A stretch of 64,000 nt of DNA, from contig NZ_JAUSUQ010000009.1 of the NCBI RefSeq assembly GCF_030814135.1, positions 124,001 through 188,000 of the forward strand, written 5' to 3'. The DNA comes from Caldalkalibacillus uzonensis. Its GTDB lineage: Bacteria; Bacillota; Bacilli; Caldalkalibacillales; Caldalkalibacillaceae. A model generated the notes under the pieces. It was not told the origin of the DNA. It did no database searches and saw nothing but the letters and a program-made list of their open reading frames with translations. Each line of letters opens with the position of its first letter. The first letter of the stretch is position 1. Positions 36,713 through 44,509 of the stretch are shown here, in pieces. The translations under genes were made by a program, and so were the position numbers.

Positions 36713-37514
36713 CCAGGAACTGGAACAACTGGAACAGGAATTATCAGAACCTTTGTCAAGATATCAAGTGAAACCGGCCTCGGCAGAGGATACACAACGT
36801 CTGTTAACCCAGTTGGAAAATGAGTTGGACACCTATCCCTCTCCATTTTACATGTCTCACAAAGCAAACCCCTTGATTCAAAATCGGCCTTCCCTGTGGC
36901 GCTTTTGCCGGAGCCAGTTGCATACCTATCAATGGCCTTTATGGCTGGCCAGCATAGCTGTCTTTGTCATGCTGACGTTAATATCTGATCCGTCCCGCTC
37001 AACCATGATGTATATTGACCTGCCTTTTGCTCATTTTATCCCGCTGTTTATTTTGATCGGCACGCTATATCATTATCAGACCTGGAATAAAGAAATGCGC
37101 CTGGTTGAAATGATCACCCCTTATCCTCCGGCATTATTGCTGTACAGCCGTTTGTTAATGGTGCTGGTGATCAATTTAGGATTGGGGTTGATCAGTTCTC
37201 TGTTCCTGGTTTTCAAGTCTGAAGGCTTTGCCCTGCACATCTTTCTAATAAGCTGGGTTGCCCCGGCCTTCTTCTTGCTCGGCAGCTTGGCATACGTCAT
37301 GTTTTGGAGAGGGATCAAGACCGGATTTGTGGTGGCTTTCATGTTGTGGGCCGCTTTGGCCTGCCAACCTTACCTGACCTTTGATCCTGCCCAGTGGAAA
37401 ACACTGTTGTTCACAGGACATATCTGCTTACTGATCGCCGGCACCGGATTGCTGTGGCTGGCATATAAACAGGTGTTGAACCAGTACAAAGTGACCCATC
37501 TATTACTGAAATAA
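36693..37514 (+). CDS. Membrane protein, possible anti-sigma factor / permease
   Basis: 273-aa protein with a charged N-terminal cytoplasmic domain (about 1-75; LDQELEQLEQELSEPLSRYQ) followed by six membrane helices. Overlap with the sigma gene (GTG 36693 with GGAAAGGAGG inside the sigma gene) indicates coupled synthesis, the usual arrangement for anti-sigma factors. The N-terminal domain lacks a zinc HxxxCxxC motif, so it is not a ZAS-type anti-sigma. It may instead be the permease for the ATPase that follows; both roles are inferred. Confidence 0.6.
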   Translation: MNKECLDQELEQLEQELSEPLSRYQVKPASAEDTQRLLTQLENELDTYPSPFYMSHKANPLIQNRPSLWRFCRSQLHTYQWPLWLASIAVFVMLTLISDPSRSTMMYIDLPFAHFIPLFILIGTLYHYQTWNKEMRLVEMITPYPPALLLYSRLLMVLVINLGLGLISSLFLVFKSEGFALHIFLISWVAPAFFLLGSLAYVMFWRGIKTGFVVAFMLWAALACQPYLTFDPAQWKTLLFTGHICLLIAGTGLLWLAYKQVLNQYKVTHLLLK

Positions 37515-37536
37515 CCAAATGTGAGGAGCACCGGAC

Positions 37537-38418
37537 ATGATTGAAATCCGAGCTTTAAACAAAGCATTCAGCCATTTTCAATTGTCCATAGACCACTTAA
37601 CTCTTCATCCAGGGATCACCCTCGTCGCAGGAAAAAATGGAGCAGGAAAGTCAACCCTGCTCCATATACTGGCCACTGTTCTGGAACCAGACCGGGGACA
37701 TGTTGTTTATGCCAATGATCCTGACTGCCCCTTGCCGCTGATCCGTTCCGAGATTGGATTTTTGCCAACAGGTATTGAGCTGTACCAGAACATGACAGTG
37801 TCAAGATTATTGACCTATTTGGCTGAGTTAAAAGGAAAAGGCTTGGATCAAGCCAGCCGGCACTCATATACAAAAGAATTGCTCCAGCTGTTTTCTCTGG
37901 AATCTGTGCAAGATCACAAGCTTAAGTACTTATCCCAGGGTTATCAACAGCGGGTGGCGATTGCCCAGTCCTTGATCGGCTGGCCCCATTTTTTGTTCCT
38001 GGATGAGCCTTTAACGTTTCTGGACAGTATAGAAAAAAGACGCGTCATCTCGGTTTTAAGGCGACACTATCACCGGAGGAGAATGGCGGTTGTGGTCACC
38101 CATGACCTTGACGAATGGGAAGGATGCTGCGACTATGTGCTGTGGATAGACGAGGGGCGCGTGAGGTTTTATGGTACTTCTGAACAATGGAAATTCTCCT
38201 CCTCACTCTATGCTTGGGAGGGCAAGATTAAAGCAGATGATCTGAAACGCCTTCCTCACACACACATCATTCGCTCTAAACCTTCAGAGAACGGGCTCTT
38301 CATTAGAGTCATCGCTTCCCGGAATCCCTTTCCCTCCTTTCAACCTGTCAAGCCAACCCTGGAAGATGCCTATTTTCTTCGTAAGTTGAACCTACAACAG
38401 GAGAGACATTCACCCTGA
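37537..38418 (+). CDS. ABC transporter ATP-binding protein
   Basis: 293-aa ABC ATPase, intact. Walker A AGKNGAGKST near residue 32, signature-like LSQGYQQRVAIAQSL near 128, Walker B FLFLDEPLTFLD near 150 and switch His in VVVTHDLDEWEG near 185. A C-terminal extension of about 70 residues follows. It likely energises the membrane protein encoded just upstream. It is the last gene of the operon that starts at 32335 and is followed by a hairpin. Confidence 0.9.
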   Translation: MIEIRALNKAFSHFQLSIDHLTLHPGITLVAGKNGAGKSTLLHILATVLEPDRGHVVYANDPDCPLPLIRSEIGFLPTGIELYQNMTVSRLLTYLAELKGKGLDQASRHSYTKELLQLFSLESVQDHKLKYLSQGYQQRVAIAQSLIGWPHFLFLDEPLTFLDSIEKRRVISVLRRHYHRRRMAVVVTHDLDEWEGCCDYVLWIDEGRVRFYGTSEQWKFSSSLYAWEGKIKADDLKRLPHTHIIRSKPSENGLFIRVIASRNPFPSFQPVKPTLEDAYFLRKLNLQQERHSP

Positions 38419-38427
38419 CAAACGACG

Positions 38428-38452
38428 GAGGCGGCCCAGAAATGGCCGCCTC
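38428..38452 (+). terminator. Probable terminator of the ABC/ECF operon
   Basis: GAGGCGGCC (38428-38436) pairs with GGCCGCCTC (38444-38452). The following TTGCCTT is a weak T run. Confidence 0.6.
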
Positions 38453-38488
38453 TTGCCTTGCTATCTGTGTTCTTAAATGATATTGAGG

Positions 38489-39850
38489 TTAAAAAATGAA
38501 ATGGGCCATCAGCACAATGACAGGCAGGGTGATCAACGTCCGCTGCAGGAAGATAATCATCAGATCCAGTAAATTTAAACCCAGCTTGGACCGGAGCAAG
38601 ATAACACCCACTTCAGACATATAGATGAGCTGGGTGACTGACACACAAGCAATGATAAACCGGGTCATGGGATCCTCAATTCCCGTGCCAATGACAGCTG
38701 GCAGAAACATATCGGCAAACCCGACCACCATGGCTTGGGCCGCTTCTGCTGCAGCCGGTACCTGCAGCACGCTTAAAATAGTCACAAACGGATAACCCAG
38801 GTAGACAAACAGCGGGGTGAATTCAGCAATGATCAAGGCCAGTGTACCCAAAGCCATGACGAGGGGCACAACACCGATCCACATTTCTAAAATATTTTGG
38901 ACGCCCCGCTTAAGCACGGCGCCTATACTTTTCACTTCAGCCGCTTTAGCCGTGGCCTGCAAAAGCCCGTATCTCAAGGCTGAAATTTCTTCGGGAATGG
39001 TTTCATTAATTTGCTTGCCCACTGGCTCATAATAGGTATCCTCTTTGCGGGATAAGGGCGGAGTACGGGGCATAACAATAGCTGCCACAATGCCGGCCAA
39101 AGTCACGGTAAGATAAAAGGGAACAAAGAGATGACCGAGGTCAAGGAAACTGATTACAACCAAACTGAAGGTGATGGAGACCACTGAAAAATTGGTGGCA
39201 ATGACAGCTGCTTCCCGCTTCGTGTAATAACCTTCCTCATATTGTCTGCTGGTTAATAGCACCCCAATGGTGCCGTCTCCCATCCACGAGGTCAGGCAGT
39301 CAATAGAGGAGCGGCCCGGTAAGGTAAACACCGGACGCATAATTTTGGTCATTAACGCGCCAACTAGCTCCAGCAAGCCAAATCCCAAAAGCAGGGGCAA
39401 AAACAGCCCGGCAAAGACAAAAATCGCAGCCAGCACCGGTACCAGGTCAGACAGAACAAGTCCCCCTGTATCTTCCGACCAGATAAAAGCTGGACCAATT
39501 TCATACAGAGTCAGCACCGCAAAAACGGCACCCAGGATGCGCATGATAAACCAGAAATAACTGACATCAAACAATCCTTTTAAAAACGGCCGGTTTAAAA
39601 TGGCTTCCGGTTTGAGCCATTTGGTAATTGCTGTAACAATGACAGTTGCAATAAACACGAGGGTCATGAAAGGAGGCAGAATGGCATGAAATTGCCCTTC
39701 TGCCCATTTGGCCAGCCAAGCCACTAAGATGGTCACTTCACCTTCATAGCGAAACGGTACCATAAACAACACAATACCCATCAAAGAAGGAATAGCAAAT
39801 TTTAAATAGTCTGCCCTGGTGGGTGAAAAGTCTAGTCTGTTCAGTTTCAT
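38489..39850 (-). CDS. YjiH-family transporter (Gate domain)
   Basis: 453-aa membrane protein with about eleven helices, matching the YjiH group of nucleoside-recognition (Gate) domain proteins. Typical segments are PSLMGIVLFMVPFRYEGE near the N-terminus, LPGRSSIDCLTSWMGDGTIGVLLTSRQYEEGYYTKREA near 180-215 and GIEDPMTRFIIACVSVTQLIYMSEVG near 395. Some relatives export or import amino acids or nucleosides; the substrate here is unknown. ATG 39850 follows GGAGG. Single gene. The spacer 39851-40024 contains an imperfect TACAA/TTGTA inverted repeat but no clear promoter. Confidence 0.87.
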   Translation of the reverse strand: MKLNRLDFSPTRADYLKFAIPSLMGIVLFMVPFRYEGEVTILVAWLAKWAEGQFHAILPPFMTLVFIATVIVTAITKWLKPEAILNRPFLKGLFDVSYFWFIMRILGAVFAVLTLYEIGPAFIWSEDTGGLVLSDLVPVLAAIFVFAGLFLPLLLGFGLLELVGALMTKIMRPVFTLPGRSSIDCLTSWMGDGTIGVLLTSRQYEEGYYTKREAAVIATNFSVVSITFSLVVISFLDLGHLFVPFYLTVTLAGIVAAIVMPRTPPLSRKEDTYYEPVGKQINETIPEEISALRYGLLQATAKAAEVKSIGAVLKRGVQNILEMWIGVVPLVMALGTLALIIAEFTPLFVYLGYPFVTILSVLQVPAAAEAAQAMVVGFADMFLPAVIGTGIEDPMTRFIIACVSVTQLIYMSEVGVILLRSKLGLNLLDLMIIFLQRTLITLPVIVLMAHFIF

Positions 39851-40024
39851 GACGTCAATGCCTCCGTCTAGTTGATATATACCATGGTGATTTTATCTCT
39901 ACAAATAATTGTTGTAAATAGTATTCGATCAATTGATTAATATTAGACCTGTTATCATGTCCACAAGACGGCGGCTGGATATGTTCTGTTTCACGTTATG
40001 ACACTCACCTTAATCATCCTTACA

Positions 40025-41185
40025 TCAGGTCTCTCTCAACTGCCGGGCGGCTTCCACCATCATCTGTAACTTTGCAAAGGCCCGCTCCGGTGTATTCATC
40101 GGCCTCTGGGCAAACGTGCCAAAGCCGCAATCCGGATTGAGGAAAACAGTCATATCAGGCCGCAGACGGTTCAGCTGTCTGACCTTGGCCACAATCTCAT
40201 CCGGATGTTCTATCCGATCCGTGCGGGGATTTACCACCCCCAGTCCAATTTCCTTTTCTCCTACTTCTCGAAGGGCTTCAAGCTCTCCCGCTCTGGGCGT
40301 AGCATATTCCAGAATCAATTGATCGACATGCATTTCAGCTAAATAAGGAATCAGCGGGAAGTAGGGCCCTTTCAAGAGGACGGATTCATTGGTGCTCCAA
40401 TTGCCCCGGCAGATATGGACCCCAATGCGGGTTCCCCGTCCTCTGAAGCCACTGGTCACCTGATTGATTAAATCGGTGGCGAAACGCAGCTCTTCCTGTG
40501 CATCTTTTTTGGCTGTCAACGCCCCGCACATGAAGGTGCGGTTTGCATTTTTCTGGGTAAAAACCAATTCGGTCAAGACCGGCTCATCCAGTTGGACAAA
40601 GGCGACACCAGCCTCAATTAAGTCGTTTAACTCTTCCCGTAACACACGAACCACATCAGTTGCCAGATCTTCCTTGGTTGGATAGGTACTCTTGGACAAT
40701 CCTTCCACCCACATGGAACGTGTCAGCAGGTAAGGGCCAGGCAAGGCCACCTTGACCGGACGGTCAGTATGCTGTTTGACAAACAAATATTCATCCAGGG
40801 CTAGCGGTTTCTTTCGTCTGATGGGGCCCACAGCTGCCGGATTAGTTAAAGAATAGGCCGGCACGTCAAGTGTTCCCAGGATTTCTTCAAAACTGGCCTT
40901 GTCTTCGATATAGTCCAGCAACTCAGACACTCTTAACATGTTCACGTTTTCCAGCTTTTCAGCCACAAAGGAGACGAAATTGTCCCGTCGCTGCTCACCG
41001 TCTGAGACGATATCCACACCGGCGTCATGCTGGTAGCGCAAACAGGCCAAAACAGCTTCATCAGCCACCTGTTGAAATCTCTCGTCTGTCAGGCGGCCTG
41101 CCCGTTTATCACGCAATGCCTTCAACAATGTTTTGGAGCGGGGCCAGCTGCCAACCACCGTTGTGGGATAGTCAGGCAAGCTCAT
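40025..41185 (-). CDS. Methionine synthase II-like protein (MetE C-terminal family)
   Basis: 386-aa protein of the cobalamin-independent methionine synthase C-terminal barrel family, lacking the N-terminal MetE domain. Zinc ligands expected for thiol activation are visible: VHICRGN near 258 with His and Cys, and the C-terminal Cys in NPDCGFGTFA near 350. It begins TTVVGSWPRSKTL, a family hallmark. Such core proteins use methyl donors other than methyltetrahydrofolate or act on other thiols. It is last in a four-gene operon with TusA, DsrE and TusA-OsmC proteins, 26 bp after the OsmC stop, which suggests a thiol substrate delivered by sulfur relay. ATG 41185 follows GGAGGGAGATGA. Confidence 0.85.
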   Translation of the reverse strand: MSLPDYPTTVVGSWPRSKTLLKALRDKRAGRLTDERFQQVADEAVLACLRYQHDAGVDIVSDGEQRRDNFVSFVAEKLENVNMLRVSELLDYIEDKASFEEILGTLDVPAYSLTNPAAVGPIRRKKPLALDEYLFVKQHTDRPVKVALPGPYLLTRSMWVEGLSKSTYPTKEDLATDVVRVLREELNDLIEAGVAFVQLDEPVLTELVFTQKNANRTFMCGALTAKKDAQEELRFATDLINQVTSGFRGRGTRIGVHICRGNWSTNESVLLKGPYFPLIPYLAEMHVDQLILEYATPRAGELEALREVGEKEIGLGVVNPRTDRIEHPDEIVAKVRQLNRLRPDMTVFLNPDCGFGTFAQRPMNTPERAFAKLQMMVEAARQLRET

Positions 41186-41210
41186 TCATCTCCCTCCTTT
41201 CTCCGTCTGG

Positions 41211-41927
41211 CTAGTAAACGATTTTCAACTCCACATCAAGGTTCACCGCTTCTTTTAACGTTTGATATACAGGAGAGCGCTGGAGGGTGGTCTCCCAAAT
41301 AACCTGCAGTTCCTCTTCCTCGGCGGGTGAAGAGACATACATGGTTCCGCTCACAGCTTTCAGGCGAGGTGTACCTTCATCCTCCAGTTGCAAATGATAA
41401 AGCACATTGTCCAATCCGCCTTTTAAGGTCAACTCCAGCTCATCGATCTCTATATGCTGCCTGGAGGCGATCGCTTTAAAGCCGACAGCAAGATCAGAGC
41501 CTAAAGCAGCCAAGAGATAATCAATGGCACTGGGGGCATCCACCTTGGAACCGAAGTCGGCCGGCTGACCGGCATAGAAGGTGTGATTCCGGGCATGAAC
41601 CTTCGCCGTGAGGCCTTCTTCTCCCTGGATCCGCACAGACCATTGATAACCCCGGGCAGCCTCCAAATCCTGCTCTAACTGGTCATCCTGACCGCCTTTT
41701 TTAATGAAGTAACTGGTCCAGTTCACACCCGGTTCTGCTCCCAAATATTCATGCTCAACCATACGGCACCAGGCCGGCAGATCCTCAGCCACGCTCCGTT
41801 CACGGCTGCGCACCTCCAGCACCTGCCCTGGTGCCAAAGGGTCCATGTTCTTTTTGATGATTAACAAGAGGCCCGAACCGCAGTCCAAATCTCCTCCATC
41901 ACACATGGCGTCTGCTTTCATAATCAT
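41211..41927 (-). CDS. TusA-like / OsmC-like fusion protein
   Basis: 238-aa two-domain protein. Residues about 1-78 are a TusA-like domain with DCGSGLLL in place of the usual CPxP and a second cysteine in DLPAWCR; it is paralogous to the separate TusA gene two places upstream. Residues about 90-238 are an OsmC-type domain (SAIDYLLAALGSDLAVGFKAIASRQHIEI), a fold that reduces peroxides or carries thiols. The usual OsmC first Cys is not obvious: the NPEELL-like segment reads APSAIDYLL. Start ATG 41927 has GGAGGGG upstream. Probably a sulfur-carrier partner of the DsrE protein and the MetE-like enzyme. Confidence 0.78.
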   Translation of the reverse strand: MIMKADAMCDGGDLDCGSGLLLIIKKNMDPLAPGQVLEVRSRERSVAEDLPAWCRMVEHEYLGAEPGVNWTSYFIKKGGQDDQLEQDLEAARGYQWSVRIQGEEGLTAKVHARNHTFYAGQPADFGSKVDAPSAIDYLLAALGSDLAVGFKAIASRQHIEIDELELTLKGGLDNVLYHLQLEDEGTPRLKAVSGTMYVSSPAEEEELQVIWETTLQRSPVYQTLKEAVNLDVELKIVY

Positions 41928-41938
41928 AGCTGCCCCTC

Positions 41939-42301
41939 CTAATATGTGATGCAAGCGGCTCCCTGGGATAAGAATTCAACCAATTTGGCTCCCCCGACGA
42001 TTGTCGCTCCTTCGACCAACTTGTCTTCATCGAGATGACGCTTCTTAAAACAAGGACTGCACACCCAAATCTTTCCTCCTGCTTCAATAAACTGATCCAT
42101 CAGCTCTTTGAGCGGTGCAAAACCTTCTTCGTGAATATCTTCAGCCCGGCCTTGTTCAGCCAAGTAAGCACCTTCCACATTGAGAAAGACAACCGTTTCC
42201 TGTCCGGACGCAACCGAAGCATTGGCCACCACAAAAGCAACGGTCGCTTTGTCGGGGTCGTTGTGGGCATGTGTCACACTGACAACTAATTTTTTGGACA
42301 T
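41939..42301 (-). CDS. DsrE-family sulfur relay protein
   Basis: 120-aa protein with a DsrE/DsrF-like fold (KLVVSVTHAHNDPDKATVAF at the start) and a CxxC pair in WVCSPCFKKR near residues 78-86, suitable for carrying persulfide. ATG 42301 follows GGAGG; the frame runs 63 bases further up without a better site. It is second in the operon TusA-DsrE-TusA/OsmC-MetE-like, 13 bp after TusA. In sulfur-oxidising bacteria DsrE2 and TusA pass sulfur between each other; a similar handover is inferred here. Confidence 0.83.
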   Translation of the reverse strand: MSKKLVVSVTHAHNDPDKATVAFVVANASVASGQETVVFLNVEGAYLAEQGRAEDIHEEGFAPLKELMDQFIEAGGKIWVCSPCFKKRHLDEDKLVEGATIVGGAKLVEFLSQGAACITY

Positions 42302-42314
42302 ATTGATTTCCTCC

Positions 42315-42557
42315 CTATTTTCCCTTTTTGATCCAGTAATGCCGACCGACACCACTGTCCTCAATCTTCAACAATTGATGTCCCTGCAGGCGGCACCAGG
42401 CCGGCAAATCTTCCTTTGCACCACTGTCATAAGAGACCACCTTGATGATTTGCCCCGTATCCAGCGTCTTCATTTTACGAAACACATTCATAATCAACTC
42501 TCCGCATCCTGTCGGTCCTGCATCATAAACCAGATCCGTTTTAATCTCCTCTGTCAT
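42315..42557 (-). CDS. TusA-family sulfurtransferase, variant motif
   Basis: 80-aa TusA-fold protein. The active Cys is in GPTGCGELIM, so the family CPxP motif is CGEL, with a second conserved Cys in DLPAWCRLQGH near residue 55. Both features are shared with the N-terminal domain of the TusA-OsmC fusion gene, so the pair arose by duplication. It is the first gene of the sulfur-relay operon. ATG 42557 follows GGAGGTGGTGAG. A weak promoter (TTGCAT, 18 bp, TAAACT on the minus strand) lies just after the ytpB terminator. Confidence 0.8.
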   Translation of the reverse strand: MTEEIKTDLVYDAGPTGCGELIMNVFRKMKTLDTGQIIKVVSYDSGAKEDLPAWCRLQGHQLLKIEDSGVGRHYWIKKGK

Positions 42558-42625
42558 CTCACCACCTCCACTTTTTCACTTTTAAGTTTATTTTGTTTGT
42601 TCAATTTAATGCAAAAATAATGCTT

Positions 42626-42674
42626 AAAAAAAAGGCTGCACCTAAAAGAAGTCAATACCCCCTTTAGGACAGCC
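42626..42674 (-). terminator. Terminator of ytpB
   Basis: Arms GGCTG (42634-42638) / CAGCC (42670-42674) and CCTAAA (42641-42646) / TTTAGG (42663-42668); the minus strand continues into eight T residues. It separates ytpB from the sulfur-relay operon. Confidence 0.85.
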
Positions 42675-42704
42675 CCGCAAAAAACTCTCCTGTTTGACCA
42701 ACTC

Positions 42705-43790
42705 CTATATTTTGCGCCCTTTGCGATGGATATACCAGGCATTCAAAAAGAAAAACCAAGTGGACAGCTTCCGCCTCTTTAATAGTCGTCTGGAAATCTG
42801 AAGGACATCCTCCTGTTCCTTCACTTTGGGACTGGACAAGTACATGCCCAACAAACCTTCCACCATCATAAGATGAAAGGGGGCATTAGGCAGCTGGCTG
42901 GCTCTGTTTCGTGCTTCTCGAGAAATCCACTCAATCCGCTGAAGTTTCTCTTCCTCAGAAGGATAATAAAAGCAGAAATTAAGATCTCCTTCTTCCCTGT
43001 CTTCCTTTTGGTCGATCAGATAATCGAGTAAAATGTGCAGCCCCTGGATATAAGGAAAATAAGCCTCAAAAACGGTGTCATTCAATTCCCTGGTCCCTTC
43101 GTCATAACTGGCCAGAGCAACATAGTAAAAGATGCCCAATGTGGAGCCGGTAGCCGCTGCAAACTCATACCACTCCAGTTCAGGATAACGGTCCCGGTGC
43201 TTGTTCCACCAGGTATGTAAAGCTTGCTCACGTTTATCCAAGGCAATGTGCTTGTACACTTGCAAATCACAATACAGTTCACACAGAATGCGTACATTCT
43301 CTTTGTACAAATCGTAATTCGGCAGATTCTGCAGCGCTTCATGACAGGTTTGGACTAAAGCCCGCAAGTAGCCGCCATCCTCCTGATTGTCCTGCAGCTG
43401 GTAATAGTTATCAGCCGTGAAGGTGCCTGTGACGGCGTCGATCATAGACTGGTGTAAATGTCTGAAGTTGGCTTCGTCCATGGACACGCTCCGGTCACAC
43501 AAGTTGTCTAAATAATCGCTGATCGTTTGATAAGCAACAATAAACCTTAACACACTGTGCAGGCGGTCCGGTCTGGCTATCAAGCCATAGATACCTCCAC
43601 CTTCGCAATGAAACTGCTTGGTTGTCATGCTAGCCAGTGCCTGCTGTCTCAATTCAGCATCTGGCATACGCCCCGCTTTTCGTTTCCAAATATCCAGCTG
43701 CAGATGAACCTCAGGTAATATTTTTTTATAGATATCCCGCATGAGTGGAATGGGACGTTCGGGAACATGGGGTGCTGCGATGTTAGGCAT
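42705..43790 (-). CDS. ytpB: Tetraprenyl-beta-curcumene synthase (YtpB)
   Basis: 361-aa helical protein of the DUF2600/YtpB family, a terpene cyclase without the classical DDxxD set that converts tetraprenyl diphosphate to tetraprenyl-beta-curcumene, precursor of C35 sesquarterpenes in Bacillus membranes and spores. Recognisable are QFHCEGGGIYGLI near residue 60, FIVAYQTISDYLDNLCDRS near 85-103 with Asp residues likely to bind magnesium, and HILLDYLIDQKEDREEGDLNF near 250. ATG 43790 follows AAAGGAAG; an upstream ATG-like start at 43817 is less likely. It diverges from ytoA, as in the B. subtilis ytp-yto region. Confidence 0.87.
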   Translation of the reverse strand: MPNIAAPHVPERPIPLMRDIYKKILPEVHLQLDIWKRKAGRMPDAELRQQALASMTTKQFHCEGGGIYGLIARPDRLHSVLRFIVAYQTISDYLDNLCDRSVSMDEANFRHLHQSMIDAVTGTFTADNYYQLQDNQEDGGYLRALVQTCHEALQNLPNYDLYKENVRILCELYCDLQVYKHIALDKREQALHTWWNKHRDRYPELEWYEFAAATGSTLGIFYYVALASYDEGTRELNDTVFEAYFPYIQGLHILLDYLIDQKEDREEGDLNFCFYYPSEEEKLQRIEWISREARNRASQLPNAPFHLMMVEGLLGMYLSSPKVKEQEDVLQISRRLLKRRKLSTWFFFLNAWYIHRKGRKI

Positions 43791-43898
43791 GATAATCTTC
43801 CTTTGCTTTTTTCTCATACCTTTTATGATAGCCTATCTTCATCTTTGAGCAAAGTGTTAAAATGGAACTAAAAATAAAAGGATGGAGGTTAGCGTCTC

Positions 43899-44435
43899 AT
43901 GATATTACCTTATAAAGGAAAAACACCCCAAATTGCATCATCCGCTTTTATTGCCCAAGGGGTGGTCATTACCGGAGACGTCAAGATTGGGGAGGAGACA
44001 AGCATCTGGTATAATACAGTGCTGCGCGGCGATGTCGCTCCCACTATCATTGGCAACCGAGTGAACATTCAGGACAATTGCACCCTGCATCAGAGTCCTG
44101 ACCGTCCACTTATCATTGAGGATGAAGTAACGGTCGGTCATAACGTCATTTTACATGCTTGTCATATCAAACAGGGCACACTCATTGGCATGGGCGCCAT
44201 TGTGCTTGACGGTGCAGAAATTGGCGAGGAAGCAATGGTGGCCGCTGGTGCCCTGGTTCCCCCGGGTAAGAAAGTACCGCCACGCACACTGGTGATCGGA
44301 TCACCGGCCAAAGTGGCCCGGGAGTTAAACGAAGCTGATTACGCCGAGCTCGCGCGTATCCGTCAGTCTTATGTGGAAAAAGGAGAGTACTATAAACAGC
44401 TGGAACAGCAATGGAGAAACAAACAACAAACGTGA
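43899..44435 (+). CDS. ytoA: Gamma-carbonic-anhydrase-like hexapeptide protein YtoA
   Basis: 178-aa left-handed beta-helix protein of the gamma carbonic anhydrase family. Hexapeptide repeats and the zinc ligands are seen in NRVNIQDNCTLHQS (His) and VTVGHNVILHAC (two His) near residues 60-90. The N-terminus ILPYKGKTPQIASSAFIA is close to B. subtilis YtoA. Whether it hydrates CO2 or is a related acyltransferase is not settled. ATG 43899 follows GGAGGTTAGCG. It is monocistronic and ends before a hairpin shared with the convergent dehydrogenase gene. Confidence 0.88.
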   Translation: MILPYKGKTPQIASSAFIAQGVVITGDVKIGEETSIWYNTVLRGDVAPTIIGNRVNIQDNCTLHQSPDRPLIIEDEVTVGHNVILHACHIKQGTLIGMGAIVLDGAEIGEEAMVAAGALVPPGKKVPPRTLVIGSPAKVARELNEADYAELARIRQSYVEKGEYYKQLEQQWRNKQQT

Positions 44436-44476
44436 TCATAGTAACATCAGCATTCAATTAAAAGACAAACAAATGA

Positions 44477-44500
44477 GGGGTTGTTTAGTGGGACAACCCC
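44477..44500. terminator. Hairpin between ytoA and the dehydrogenase gene
   Basis: GGGGTTGT (44477-44484) pairs with ACAACCCC (44493-44500). T runs are poor on both strands, so its strength as a terminator is doubtful. Confidence 0.5.
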
Positions 44501-44509
44501 AGATCAGTG

